Of a DNA stretch of 64,000 nucleotides, positions 27,348-37,455 are shown one piece after another. The DNA comes from Moorena sp. SIOASIH (GTDB taxonomy: Bacteria > Cyanobacteriota > Cyanobacteriia > Cyanobacteriales > Coleofasciculaceae), in NCBI RefSeq assembly GCF_010671925.1, contig NZ_JAAHIH010000003.1:744001-808000 (forward strand). The letters run 5' to 3'. The notes under the pieces were generated by a model, which worked only from the letters and a program-made list of their open reading frames with translations, had not been told where the DNA came from and made no database searches. Each line of letters starts with the position of its first letter. The stretch's first letter is position 1. The position numbers were made by a program, and so were the translations under genes.

Positions 27348-27769
27348 ATTTTAACTAACCGTAAGCTTATGCGCTACCTCACAGGCTAGAAGCCTGTGCC
27401 ACGCACGCTGCGCGAACAGCTATCAGCAGTCAGCTTACGCCCTACTTGAAAAGCTTCGCTTTCGGTGAAACAGTTAATGTTCTCGTAGCCAGGATAAATA
27501 AACAAAGTTCAGACGTTATATGTAAGATATATAACGTCTGAATGTGGGATTTTTTTTCGTGGCCAAGCTTGCATCTAAAGCTTGCATCTTATGTTATTTC
27601 CGGATAATTACCATGAATCAAAATCTGCCCCATCTCCCCATCTCCCCATCTCCCCATCTCCCCATCTCCCCATCTCCCCATCTCCATCTGTAGTCTTACT
27701 TTTAAGGATTGGTATAAGTGGGTTGGTTCTCTTGCACTCATCTAACCAAGGACAAATCACAATTCAAGC
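27348..27769. repeat. Repeat-rich gap
   Basis: No gene. It holds a CACAGGCTAGAAGCCTGTGCC palindrome and a GCTGCGCGAACAGC motif (27380-27425), an inverted AGACGTTATAT...ATATAACGTCT hairpin at about 27511-27541 (terminator-like, followed by GATTTTTTTT), and about seven copies of CATCTCCC(C) at 27627-27692. Confidence 0.65.
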
Positions 27770-28411
27770 CTAGTCAATCCATCGCATCTGGACAAAATGG
27801 GCTGGACGTCCCCAGATATCAGATGTTTCCCTAATGTCTACAATCGCCAGGTTAAAAGGAATGGCAGTAGTTAAGTACCGTTGGGCTAAGTTGCCCAAAT
27901 CAGGTGTTAGTTGAGTAGCAGCCACCGCTGCAAAGCCAAGACCCAACAGTTGTTCAATCGGTCCTCGCGGCAGTAACAGATGAACTGCCAACCCTAGTCC
28001 AGCACCTAAAAACACTGCTACTGAGAGATTCGTGCCGCACCGGGGGTGGATAGCCATATCCCATTCTCCCCGAGTCAGTCGCTGTAGGGCAGTTGGTACT
28101 GCTCGTCTCAAGTCAGCCAAATTTACCTGACCATAGAGATAAAATCCTTGGTCAGTTGATAGTCCTCCTATAGAATTATTATCTGATGGAGGAGTGCTTA
28201 GGGTTGAACCAGCACCACTAGCACCATAGCGCTGACTTAGAACCCATACAGTAGCGTGTTCCAGAGCATGAACCTGACGCACCATGAGAATCTCTTTTAA
28301 CCCTGGAACGAAATTCAGCTGCCTCAGCAAATCCGTATCCTGGCTCGGTTGAGGGGCTGTAAAATCAAAGTCCCAAAAGTTACTGGTGTTTAGGGAAGCA
28401 GAATCACTCAT
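27770..28411 (-). CDS. DUF6391 membrane-associated protein
   Basis: A 213-residue cyanobacterial protein of unknown function. VRQVHALEHATVWVLSQR near residue 45 and EWDMAIHPRCGTNLSVAVFLGAGLGLAVHLLLPRG in mid-protein, with its His/Cys, are the recognisable DUF6391-type features. The latter region forms one or two membrane helices. Its stop lies close to the repeat gap, and it stands alone on its strand. Confidence 0.7.
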   Translation of the reverse strand: MSDSASLNTSNFWDFDFTAPQPSQDTDLLRQLNFVPGLKEILMVRQVHALEHATVWVLSQRYGASGAGSTLSTPPSDNNSIGGLSTDQGFYLYGQVNLADLRRAVPTALQRLTRGEWDMAIHPRCGTNLSVAVFLGAGLGLAVHLLLPRGPIEQLLGLGFAAVAATQLTPDLGNLAQRYLTTAIPFNLAIVDIRETSDIWGRPAHFVQMRWID

Positions 28412-28608
28412 GGCAGCAAAAATGCAAAAGCAGGTTCATTGATATCAGACACTTTTACTGTAGCATTGTGTCCTATTAAATACTTAACATTCCTAAGCAT
28501 TGAGCTGACTGCTTAAGTAATGATAGCTAAATGCTTATAAAACTTAATCATTTTTATTTTTTCGTCAATTAACCATTAAAAATTAACATTAACCATTAAA
28601 AATTAACA

Positions 28609-30837
28609 TTAACCATTAACAATAAATATAGCTCCTCGCTGTTCTAGCTCAGGTTTAATTTGATCGGGCAAAACTGCGTTATACCAAAATTTAGCACCTT
28701 GGACATTGGCTTTATGAAGATTACTACCAAATAGGTTAGTATCCATCAAATTTGTCTGACTCAAGTCAGCATTAGTCAGATCTACGTGACGCAGTTGAGC
28801 ATAACTGAGTTCACTACCACTGAGGTCTCCATAACTCAACTGAGCATGACTTAATTGAGCATAGCTAAGGTTAGTCTTCCTTAAGCTAGCATAATTCAGA
28901 GAAGCACCACGCAGGTGAGCCTGAGTGAGGTTAGCACCATCTAAGTTTACGTGATTGAGATTGCTATGGTTTAGCTTGGCTTGACACAGGTTGGCTTGAC
29001 ACAGGTTAGCGTTGTTCAGGTTAGCTTGCTTCAAGTTGGCACCGCTGAGGTTGGCATGATTGAGCTTAGTATGGCGTAAGTCAGCTCGATTAAGGTTAGC
29101 ACCACTAAGGTTGACCCCACTGAGTTTGGCATTTTGCAGACTAGCACCACTTAGGTTAGCATCGCTCAAATCAGCATTTTGTAAGTCAGCATGAAGCAGA
29201 TTACTCTCGTTCAAACTGGCATTGCTTAGATTTGCTTGCTGTAAATTAGTACGACGTAAATCAGCACCGCTTAGGTTGGTACTACTCAAATCAGCACTAT
29301 TCAGGTCAGCTGTGATTAACTTGACACCACTAAGATTAGCACCGCTTAAGTTAGCACCACTGAGTTTGGCAAGGCTTAAGTCAGCCTGACTTAAATTGGC
29401 ACCACTAAGATTAGCACCACGCAGGTCAGCAGCCCTTAATTTCGTATTACGTAAATCGGCACCACTAAGATTAGTACCACGCAGGTCAGACCCTTTTAAT
29501 TGGGGAAATACTCTATAGCTATCCGAAGAAATAACCCTCGGATTATCTGGCTGATTATCTTCAATTTTAATGAGATTATATTGAATATTTTGAGTGTAAA
29601 TTTCTATAACAATATTGAAAATATCCAAAAAATTTATAAACCACTTACACTCTTGCTCTGGAGAGTTTTCGTAATAGCGAATTAGTTTAGCAATACAAAC
29701 GTCTAGATGAGCTTTGACGTACTTACAAATTAAAACAATTTTGAGCAAAATACTAACAATAGTAAGCGGGTATTCTTGAGTTGTTAGTAAAATAAATAGA
29801 GGAGATGGTTCCTGGCTATCTTCAGTCGTAAAAAGCTCGACTAATCTTCTGCAGGTGCGCAGAATTAAGTCAAGGGTTATAGTTGATTGGTTATAGTCAA
29901 TGTAGAGTTGATCGATTTTTTGAGAAATTTTGCTATTTACTATGGCTAAGGATTTATGATTATGTACGTAAATTAATAAATATTTTTTCAGACTTTGCTT
30001 AAAGTCTCTATAATTCAGATTTTTAATTTGCTTGACAAAAATACGGGCTTGGTAATTGTAATTAGACCATAGCTGTTTAGATTCAATTTTTTTAATAATA
30101 TCAATAACTTCGTTTCCTATATTGGTCGGATTATAAGTGTCTTCAGGTTTTAAGACAGGAGAATTATAGTGAACTGTATACCTAGCTAGATCAAATGTAA
30201 ATTTGTCTTTTAATTGCTTGGCTATATCTATAGCAATTTTTCGCTGTTCTATGGGATTTTTATGATCAAGATATTGAGGAACTAATAAATAAGACGCATA
30301 GCGAGAACTCCAATAATCTCTCTTGGCATTTGAATTGATTTCATTAAAAAGCTTGAGTTGATTATACTCATCACTGTTAATAAAACTCACTAGCCAATTT
30401 CTCTGACGATTAACTAGTTGAGAAAAGCTATTTTTTGTTTGATTTTGAATAGTTTCAAGACTCTTGATTAATTTGGTAATATAGTTTAGGTTTCGTTGAG
30501 AATACCAATTATTGATTACTATATAGCATGCTCGCTTAAATGTATTGGCAAATACCTGATAATCGTTGTGTAAAATAATTTCCAATAACGCTTTATTTAC
30601 CTCTAGGTTTGCCGTCATTTCACAAGAGATGAACAATTGCTTAAAGTCCAACAAAACGGTTTCTGGATAATTTCCATTTACCCCCTTCAAAAAAAACTGA
30701 TATATGACTTCTTGATAACGCTGAATGCTTTCTTGCTTCGGGAGTTCAGCTTCAGTAATATCATCATTATTAATATCCTCATGTTCGGGGGTATTATTGG
30801 GCTGATTATTGTTGTTCGTTGAGATGCTCTCTACCAT
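28609..30837 (-). CDS. Large pentapeptide-repeat protein
   Basis: A 742-residue protein from the ATG at 30837, chosen over an upstream in-frame ATG at 30951 because AAAGGA sits nine bases before it and the extra N-terminus looks like translated leader. Residues of about 1-445 form an Asn/Gln/Tyr-rich helical domain that I do not recognise. From about 450 to the end run roughly fifty A(D/N)LxX pentapeptides (GADLRNTKLRAADLRGANL...), predicting a long right-handed quadrilateral helix. No kinase, TIR or enzyme domain is attached. Likely a protein-binding scaffold; partner unknown. Downstream is a three-copy AACCATTAAAAATTAACATT tandem repeat (28570-28620). Confidence 0.85.
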   Translation of the reverse strand: MVESISTNNNNQPNNTPEHEDINNDDITEAELPKQESIQRYQEVIYQFFLKGVNGNYPETVLLDFKQLFISCEMTANLEVNKALLEIILHNDYQVFANTFKRACYIVINNWYSQRNLNYITKLIKSLETIQNQTKNSFSQLVNRQRNWLVSFINSDEYNQLKLFNEINSNAKRDYWSSRYASYLLVPQYLDHKNPIEQRKIAIDIAKQLKDKFTFDLARYTVHYNSPVLKPEDTYNPTNIGNEVIDIIKKIESKQLWSNYNYQARIFVKQIKNLNYRDFKQSLKKYLLIYVHNHKSLAIVNSKISQKIDQLYIDYNQSTITLDLILRTCRRLVELFTTEDSQEPSPLFILLTTQEYPLTIVSILLKIVLICKYVKAHLDVCIAKLIRYYENSPEQECKWFINFLDIFNIVIEIYTQNIQYNLIKIEDNQPDNPRVISSDSYRVFPQLKGSDLRGTNLSGADLRNTKLRAADLRGANLSGANLSQADLSLAKLSGANLSGANLSGVKLITADLNSADLSSTNLSGADLRRTNLQQANLSNASLNESNLLHADLQNADLSDANLSGASLQNAKLSGVNLSGANLNRADLRHTKLNHANLSGANLKQANLNNANLCQANLCQAKLNHSNLNHVNLDGANLTQAHLRGASLNYASLRKTNLSYAQLSHAQLSYGDLSGSELSYAQLRHVDLTNADLSQTNLMDTNLFGSNLHKANVQGAKFWYNAVLPDQIKPELEQRGAIFIVNG

Positions 30838-31008
30838 AGAGACAAATTCCTTTATTCTATATATTATATAGATATTTGAATTTAAAAAGCAAGTTGATAC
30901 AAACAAGCGACTCCTGAAAAACGTAAAATTGATAGCAATGACTTTAGCCAATCAGGAATGTAATTTGCCCGGGTGGTCATTACGAGCTATAACCATAAGG
31001 AGAGTACT

Positions 31009-31212
31009 GTGGAAGTTAATGTAAATTGTGCCCAAGACTGCATCAACGGTTGTATCTTAGGTGACAAATGCCCCAATCAACAATACGTTGCTGAGGCATC
31101 CCAGTTCATTAACGGTACTTCATTGGACAAAATGTTGGAGTTGGCAGAGGAAGCACGGCTCAAGAAACTATCTCAACCCCCTAAATGGGTGATTCCCGAC
31201 TTTCCTGAGTAG
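31009..31212 (+). CDS. Small Cys-rich conserved cyanobacterial protein
   Basis: A 67-residue protein. The GTG at 31009 is preferred because AAGGAGAG lies six bases before it; an upstream in-frame GTG at 30973 would put that site inside the coding region. Four cysteines near the start (NCAQDCINGCILGDKC) suggest metal binding, followed by a helical LDKMLELAEEARLKK and a proline-rich tail. It is 101 bp upstream of ispG on the same strand. Function unknown. Confidence 0.7.
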   Translation: MEVNVNCAQDCINGCILGDKCPNQQYVAEASQFINGTSLDKMLELAEEARLKKLSQPPKWVIPDFPE

Positions 31213-31313
31213 GAAACTCTCACCCCTAAGCCAAAAGCGCCTGATTCTATGGGAACCTAAGAGAATAAATACAAGAACCTACTATTTTCGCTACGCCAAG
31301 CAACTAACAGGTT

Positions 31314-32531
31314 ATGCAAACTCTAAGCACACCTCAAAGGGCTGCTACACTACCAGCTTTCGATACTACTATCCACCGCCGTCAAACCCGCCCTGTCAGA
31401 GTGGCTAATGTCACTATTGGCGGGGGATACCCGGTGGTGGTGCAATCGATGATTAATGAAGATACCTTAGATATCGATGGTTCCGTTGCTGCTATTCGCC
31501 GCTTGCACGAGATTGGTTGCGAGATTGTCCGTGTCACTGTACCGAGTATGGCACATGCTAAGGCTCTAGCCCAAATCAAAGAGAAACTAGCAGCGACCTA
31601 TCAAGCGGTGCCTCTAGTAGCTGATGTCCATCACAATGGCATGAAAATTGCTCTGGAAGTTGCCAAGCATGTGGATAAGGTACGGATTAATCCAGGATTG
31701 TATGTTTTTGAAAAGCCCAAAGCTAATCGCAGTGAATACACTGAAGCTGAATTTGAGGAAATTGGGGAAAAAATTCGGGAAACCCTAGAACCCCTGGTCA
31801 TTTCCCTCCGTGACCAAGGGAAAGCTATGCGCATCGGAGTGAACCACGGTTCCCTAGCGGAACGGATGCTGTTTACCTACGGTGATACCCCAGAAGGGAT
31901 GGTGGAATCTGCTCTGGAATTTATTCGTATCTGTGAATCCCTAGATTTCCGCAATTTGGTGATCTCCCTGAAGGCTTCACGGGTACCTGTGATGCTAGCC
32001 GCCTATCGCTTAATGGTAAGGCGGATGAATCAGTTGGGGATGGATTACCCGTTGCATTTGGGTGTTACTGAAGCTGGGGATGGGGAATATGGACGGATTA
32101 AGTCTACGGCTGGTATTGCTACTCTGCTAGCTGAGGGGATTGGTGATACGATTCGTGTCTCTCTTACGGAAGCCCCAGAAAAAGAGATTCCTGTTTGCTA
32201 CAGTATTCTGCAAGCTCTGGGATTGCGGAAAACTATGGTGGAGTATGTGGCTTGTCCGTCCTGTGGTCGTACTTTATTTAATTTAGAGGAGGTGCTCAAT
32301 AAGGTTCGGGAAGCTACTAAACACCTCACTGGCTTAGATATTGCGGTGATGGGGTGTATTGTTAATGGCCCTGGGGAAATGGCTGATGCTGACTATGGTT
32401 ATGTGGGTAAGCAAGCAGGCTATATTTCTCTGTATCGCGGTAAGGAGGAAATTAAAAAGGTACCTGAAGATCAAGGAGTACAGGAATTGATTAATTTAAT
32501 TAAAGCTGATGGTCGCTGGGTGGATCCTTGA
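31314..32531 (+). CDS. ispG: 4-hydroxy-3-methylbut-2-enyl diphosphate synthase
   Basis: A 405-residue IspG (GcpE), the penultimate enzyme of the MEP isoprenoid pathway. It converts MEcPP to HMBPP with a 4Fe-4S cluster and ferredoxin in photosynthetic bacteria. VANVTIGGGYPVVVQSM at the N-terminus, GVNHGSL and the cluster cysteines in CPSCGRTLFN and GCIVNGPGEMADADYGYVG are intact. Length is that of the cyanobacterial short form without the plant insert. A 14-bp palindrome lies 55 bp after the stop. Confidence 0.97.
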   Translation: MQTLSTPQRAATLPAFDTTIHRRQTRPVRVANVTIGGGYPVVVQSMINEDTLDIDGSVAAIRRLHEIGCEIVRVTVPSMAHAKALAQIKEKLAATYQAVPLVADVHHNGMKIALEVAKHVDKVRINPGLYVFEKPKANRSEYTEAEFEEIGEKIRETLEPLVISLRDQGKAMRIGVNHGSLAERMLFTYGDTPEGMVESALEFIRICESLDFRNLVISLKASRVPVMLAAYRLMVRRMNQLGMDYPLHLGVTEAGDGEYGRIKSTAGIATLLAEGIGDTIRVSLTEAPEKEIPVCYSILQALGLRKTMVEYVACPSCGRTLFNLEEVLNKVREATKHLTGLDIAVMGCIVNGPGEMADADYGYVGKQAGYISLYRGKEEIKKVPEDQGVQELINLIKADGRWVDP

Positions 32532-32585
32532 TAATTTTTGAATTTAAACTATAAAAAACTATAACAGACTATCAAGGGCGGAGAC

Positions 32586-32614
32586 TTTACGGGCGCAAGG
32601 CTTGCGCCCGTAAA
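32586..32614. terminator. Perfect palindrome after ispG
   Basis: TTTACGGGCGCAAG and its complement separated by one base form a 14-bp stem. There is no T-tract beyond TAAAA. Either a terminator or a dispersed REP-like GGGCGCAAGGCTTGCGCCC element. Confidence 0.5.
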
Positions 32615-32689
32615 ATCTATTTGTGTTTCACTTATTTTTGTTCCACTCATAGACACCAGCGCTATAGCAATCTGATTTGACGGGTTATC

Positions 32690-32740
32690 GCTACGGGTGC
32701 ATCTCAAAGTTATAAATCTATAACTTAGGGAAATAGCTTC
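32690..32740. repeat. Single copy of the GGGTGCATCTCA element end
   Basis: CGGGTGCATCTCAAAG at about 32694 matches the 12-bp end of the MITE at 18988. No partner end was found within 250 bp, so it is a relic or a solo end. The rest of the gap 32532-32926 holds a GTCACGCTACGCGAACGC repeat at about 32762 and no gene. Confidence 0.5.
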
Positions 32741-32926
32741 CAATTTTGCGATTGACCGTAGGTCACGCTACGCGAACGCTTATCTGAGAACTGGCTTGAG
32801 CATTGATCAGTTAATAATCAACAATCACCTCAGTCCCTTTTCCCGTAACAACACTCGATCAGCTTATCATGGATTTACCTAGTTTTATAATTAGTTGACC
32901 AATGCCCGTTGGAGCAATGGCGACAA

Positions 32927-33709
32927 TCAAGCATCTGACTGATCACCTAACTCTTTGAGTCTAGCGAGCAATTCCTCTACCCGCTTTTCTGCGAGTTCTC
33001 TTTGTTGCCGTTCAGCTTGAGCTTGTTGTTGAGCAGCTTGAGCTCTCTCGTCTGGTGTTGGGACCAATTGCTGATCTCCACTGAAAAACCGTAGCTGGGA
33101 ATTATGCACACCTAAAAATAATTCCAACTGCTGACTCCACAGCCACCCCTGAGTATTAGGGTCGAGGGGTTGATACTGGCCTCCCATCAGGCGAAATCCC
33201 TGGAAATCGAGGGTATCGGGGTGAAACCAGAAATATTCTGGTGTCCTGAAAGTATCTTGGTAGAGGATTTTCTTTAATCCCTTGTCAACTTTAGCTGTAC
33301 TGTTAGAGAGCAGTTCAATAATCACATTGGGATATTTTCCTTGTTCTGCCCATACTACCCAACTTTTGCGGGGTCGATTTTCCGTACCGAGTACTACAAA
33401 AAAGTCGGGTCCTCTAAAGTCTCTGGTGGTAATATGCTCAGGACTGAAATAGATAGTGAGATTCCCTGTAGCATAGAAGTCGCTTCGTTCTCGCCACCAC
33501 CACTTCAGGCAAGCGAGTAACAGCTCAATTTGATCTCGATGGCGATCGCTTTCCAAGGGGGGTTCATCACTCCATAAATCACATGGTGGAATGATAATAC
33601 TTTCTGACTCAGCCATTACATTGACTTCCGCAGTGGCTTCTGAATTATTGGCAACGGTCATAGCACTCACAGGCAAAATCGCTACCTCTAGTTTGACAGC
33701 TTTAATCAA
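32927..33709 (-). CDS. Uma2-family (DUF820) putative endonuclease
   Basis: A 260-residue relative of the 22680-23561 product. Shared blocks are LTIYFSPEHI, GPDFFVVLG, RKSWVVWAEQGKYPNVIIELLSNST and the final coiled coil (AQAAQQQAQAERQQRELAEKRVEELLARL). PD-(D/E)XK-like acidic residues are present. A different N-terminus and shorter tail suggest old divergence. It is divergent from carB; GTTGACCGTTGACCG tandem repeats lie at 33717-33765 between them. Confidence 0.85.
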   Translation of the reverse strand: MIKAVKLEVAILPVSAMTVANNSEATAEVNVMAESESIIIPPCDLWSDEPPLESDRHRDQIELLLACLKWWWRERSDFYATGNLTIYFSPEHITTRDFRGPDFFVVLGTENRPRKSWVVWAEQGKYPNVIIELLSNSTAKVDKGLKKILYQDTFRTPEYFWFHPDTLDFQGFRLMGGQYQPLDPNTQGWLWSQQLELFLGVHNSQLRFFSGDQQLVPTPDERAQAAQQQAQAERQQRELAEKRVEELLARLKELGDQSDA

Positions 33710-33907
33710 AATGGTTAACCGTTGACCGTTGACCGTTGACCGTTAACCGTTGACATTCAACGGTTAACAAATTGGGGCTTTGGTGTAACAGCTGGATCAA
33801 AAGCTGGATAATTGTAAAAGCTGGATAAATAACTAGGGAATAATTTGGCAAGCAAGCATATAATGGTCAGGATCTAATAACGTTTATCTCACCACAGAGC
33901 AACCACT

Positions 33908-36900
33908 ATGCCCCGCCGCGACGATATTCACAAAATCTTGCTCCTCGGTTCTGGTCCGATTGTGATTGGACAAGCCTGTGAATTTGACTATTCCGGGACT
34001 CAGGCTTGTAAGGCACTCCGGGAAGAAGGCTATGAAGTGGTACTGGTAAACTCTAATCCAGCTAGTATCATGACTGACCCGGAAACGGCTGACCGTACCT
34101 ACATCGAGCCCCTAACTCCAGAAATCGTCGAGAAGGTGATCGAAAAAGAGCAACCATGTGCTTTACTGCCAACCATGGGGGGTCAGACGGCTTTGAATAT
34201 TGCGGTTGACCTAGCTAAGAATGGGGTGTTGGAAAAGCATGGAGTGGAGCTAATTGGGGCAAAGCTAGAGGCGATAGAAAAGGCTGAAGACCGCCAGTTG
34301 TTCAAGGAAGCAATGGAAAGGATTGGGGTAGGGGTCTGTCCTTCGGGAATTGCGAATAATCTCAAGGAGGCTAAAGCGATCGCACAACAAATCGGCTCTT
34401 ACCCGTTGATTATTCGCCCGGCTTTTACCCTGGGGGGTAGTGGTGGTGGTATTGCCTATAACAAAGAAGAATACGAAACAATGGCTCAGGGGGGTTTGGA
34501 TGCTTCGCCAGTGTCTCAAATCCTGGTGGAAAAGTCTTTGTTGGGCTGGAAGGAGTATGAGTTAGAGGTGATGCGAGATTTGGCAGATAATGTAGTGATT
34601 ATCTGCTCCATTGAAAATGTTGACCCGATGGGGATTCATACTGGGGATTCGATTACTGTTGCTCCCGCTCAAACCCTGACGGATAAGGAATACCAACGGT
34701 TGCGGGATTACTCGATTAAAATTATTCGGGAGATTGGGGTTGAAACCGGGGGGTCAAATATTCAGTTTGCTGTGAATCCCATCAATGGCCAGGTCATTGT
34801 AATTGAGATGAATCCTCGGGTTTCCCGCAGTTCTGCCCTAGCCTCGAAAGCAACAGGGTTCCCGATTGCTAAGTTTGCTGCTAAATTAGCGGTGGGGTAT
34901 ACCCTCGATGAAATTCCCAACGATATTACTAAACAAACTCCTGCTTCCTTTGAACCAACTATTGACTATGTGGTAACTAAGGTACCCCGGTTTGCCTTTG
35001 AGAAGTTTCCCGGTAGTAAACCAATCCTTACGACTCAGATGAAGTCAGTGGGAGAAGCGATGGCGATTGGACGGACCTTTCTCGAATCGTTTCAGAAAGC
35101 GTTGCGCTCCCTGGAAACTGGACGGTTTGGGTGGGGATGCGATCGCAAAGAGAAGCTGCCATCTCTCGAACAAGTGCGCTATGGTTTACGAACCCCGAAT
35201 CCAGAACGTATTTTCACGGTGGGTCATGGTTTGATGCTAGGGATGACCCTAGAAGAAGTACAGGAACTCACAGGAATTGACCCCTGGTTTTTGGATAAAT
35301 TGGCGGAATTGCTGGAAACCTCAAAATTCCTCAAACGTACCCCATTGGAAACTTTGAACAAAGAGCAGTTATGGGCAGTCAAACGTCAGGGATTTAGCGA
35401 TCGCCAAATTGCTTTTGCTACCAAGACCTCGGAAGATGAGGTGCGTGAATACCGTAAGCATCTAGGAGTAGTACCAGCGTATAAGCTAGTAGATACCTGT
35501 GCAGCAGAGTTTGAGGCATTTACACCTTATTACTACTCCACTTATGAAGAAGAGTCGGAAGTAATGCCTTCGGATCGGCGGAAGGTGATGATTTTAGGTG
35601 GGGGACCAAACCGGATTGGTCAAGGAATTGAGTTTGACTATTGCTGTTGTCATGCATCTTATGCTCTGAGTAAGCAGGGATTTGAGACAATCATGGTCAA
35701 TTCCAACCCAGAGACAGTTTCTACAGATTATGATACAAGCGATCGCTTATATTTTGAGCCCCTGACCAAAGAGGATGTACTCAATATTATTGAGGCGGAA
35801 AATCCGGAAGGGATTATTGTTCAATTTGGGGGACAGACACCGCTTAAGTTAGCAGTCCCGTTGCAAGAAGCCTTGAAGGTTAGCAGGTTGAAGGTTGGCA
35901 ACCAACAACTGGTAACCCAAATTTGGGGAACTTCCCCCGACTCAATCGACGTAGCTGAGGATCGGGAGCGGTTTGAGAAGATTTTGCGGAAGTTAGATAT
36001 TAAGCAGCCACCCAATGGAATTGCTCGCAGTTATGGGGAAGCACTAGAGGTGGCGAAGCGGATTAGTTATCCAGTGGTGGTGCGTCCGTCTTATGTGTTG
36101 GGGGGACGGGCTATGGAAATTGTCTATTCCGATGAAGATTTGAAACGCTACATGAAGTTTGCGGTGCAGGTGGAACCAGAGCATCCGATTCTGATAGATA
36201 AGTTTTTGGAGAATGCAGTAGAGGTAGATGTGGATGCGATCGCAGATCACACTGGTCAGGTAGTGATTGGTGGCATCATGGAACACATCGAACAGGCGGG
36301 GATTCACTCCGGAGACTCCGCTTGTTCTTTACCCCACACCTCTCTAACACCCCTTGCTTTGGAAACTATGCGCACTTGGACCTACCAGCTGGCTAAAGCC
36401 CTGAAGGTGGTGGGGTTGATGAATATTCAATTTGCGGTGCAAGGGGAAACCGTTTACATTCTCGAAGCCAATCCCAGAGCATCCCGAACAGTTCCCTATG
36501 TGTCCAAGGCAACAGGGGTACCCCTGGCCGGGTTAGCATCTAGGGTTATGTCCGGTGAGACCTTGGAATCCCTTGGGTTTACTGAAGAAGCTAGCCCTAA
36601 GCACATTGCAGTCAAAGAAGCGGTATTGCCCTTTGAGAAATTTCCTGGTACAGACACCCTCCTCGGACCAGAAATGCGTTCTACTGGGGAAGTAATGGGG
36701 ATTGACACAGATTTTGGGAAGGCATTTGCCAAAGCAGAATTAGCAGCTGGTCAGCGTTTACCCCTGTCTGGCACAGTGTTCGTTTCTACTAATCACCGAG
36801 ACAAGCAAAATGTAGTACCAGTGGCGAAAGACTTAATCGAGTTGGGTTTCGAGTTAGTGGCAACGGATGGGACTCGCAAGGTGCTGCAAGAGCATGGACT

Positions 36901-37165
36901 AGATGTGGAGTTGGTGTTAAAACTCCATGAAGGACGTCCCCATGTTTTGGATTGGATTAAGAATCAAAAGATTCAGCTAATTATTAATACCCCTTCTGGA
37001 GAAGATGCCTATGCCGATGGGCTGTTAATTCGTCGAACCGCATTAGGCTATAAGATTCCGATTGTGACTACAATTGCTAGTGCTAAAGCAACAGCAGCCG
37101 CAATTCGTTCACTACAGTCGCAACCACTGGGAGTTAAAGCTCTACAGGATTATATCACGAATTAG
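33908..37165 (+). CDS. carB: Carbamoyl-phosphate synthase large subunit
   Basis: A 1085-residue CarB with two ATP-grasp halves, an oligomerisation region and a C-terminal allosteric MGS-like domain. It makes carbamoyl phosphate for pyrimidines and arginine. HKILLLGSGPIVIGQACEFDYSG and GGGPNRIGQGIEFDYCC open the halves; GGSGGGIAYN and GGRAMEIVY are ATP loops. Residues about 654-670 (EALKVSRLKVGNQQLVTQ) lie at a variable loop before IWGTSPDSID and look like translated LKV-type repeat DNA, as in cobB. CarA is not adjacent. Confidence 0.97.
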   Translation: MPRRDDIHKILLLGSGPIVIGQACEFDYSGTQACKALREEGYEVVLVNSNPASIMTDPETADRTYIEPLTPEIVEKVIEKEQPCALLPTMGGQTALNIAVDLAKNGVLEKHGVELIGAKLEAIEKAEDRQLFKEAMERIGVGVCPSGIANNLKEAKAIAQQIGSYPLIIRPAFTLGGSGGGIAYNKEEYETMAQGGLDASPVSQILVEKSLLGWKEYELEVMRDLADNVVIICSIENVDPMGIHTGDSITVAPAQTLTDKEYQRLRDYSIKIIREIGVETGGSNIQFAVNPINGQVIVIEMNPRVSRSSALASKATGFPIAKFAAKLAVGYTLDEIPNDITKQTPASFEPTIDYVVTKVPRFAFEKFPGSKPILTTQMKSVGEAMAIGRTFLESFQKALRSLETGRFGWGCDRKEKLPSLEQVRYGLRTPNPERIFTVGHGLMLGMTLEEVQELTGIDPWFLDKLAELLETSKFLKRTPLETLNKEQLWAVKRQGFSDRQIAFATKTSEDEVREYRKHLGVVPAYKLVDTCAAEFEAFTPYYYSTYEEESEVMPSDRRKVMILGGGPNRIGQGIEFDYCCCHASYALSKQGFETIMVNSNPETVSTDYDTSDRLYFEPLTKEDVLNIIEAENPEGIIVQFGGQTPLKLAVPLQEALKVSRLKVGNQQLVTQIWGTSPDSIDVAEDRERFEKILRKLDIKQPPNGIARSYGEALEVAKRISYPVVVRPSYVLGGRAMEIVYSDEDLKRYMKFAVQVEPEHPILIDKFLENAVEVDVDAIADHTGQVVIGGIMEHIEQAGIHSGDSACSLPHTSLTPLALETMRTWTYQLAKALKVVGLMNIQFAVQGETVYILEANPRASRTVPYVSKATGVPLAGLASRVMSGETLESLGFTEEASPKHIAVKEAVLPFEKFPGTDTLLGPEMRSTGEVMGIDTDFGKAFAKAELAAGQRLPLSGTVFVSTNHRDKQNVVPVAKDLIELGFELVATDGTRKVLQEHGLDVELVLKLHEGRPHVLDWIKNQKIQLIINTPSGEDAYADGLLIRRTALGYKIPIVTTIASAKATAAAIRSLQSQPLGVKALQDYITN

Positions 37166-37290
37166 GTTTTGTGTAAGCTATCAGCTTAAGCGCTACGCGC
37201 ACGCTACGCGAACAGCTATCAGCTATCAGCTTAAGCGCTACGCGCACGCTACGCGAACAGCTCTCAGCTCTGAGCATATGCTTACGGTTT
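37166..37290. repeat. Duplicated GCTACGCGCACGCTACGCGAACAGC repeat
   Basis: Two tandem copies of a unit of about 52 bp (AGCTATCAGCTTAAGCGCTACGCG...) follow the carB stop. They combine the CAGCTAT heptamer and the dispersed ACGCTACGCGAAC motif. The rest of the gap has a CCCTGTT heptamer run at 37384-37412. Confidence 0.7.
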
Positions 37291-37455
37291 TTTTATCAGA
37301 GGAGGTAGTGGTAAACAATTCGTGATTTTAGCTGCGGTTACTTTGACCAGACCCTAGCCTAATCACTACATTTTTATCACTACTGTTCCCTGTTCCCTGT
37401 TCCCTGTTCCCTATAGCTGAAACCTTTAATTTTTGGTTTAACTGCGTCAGTCCCA

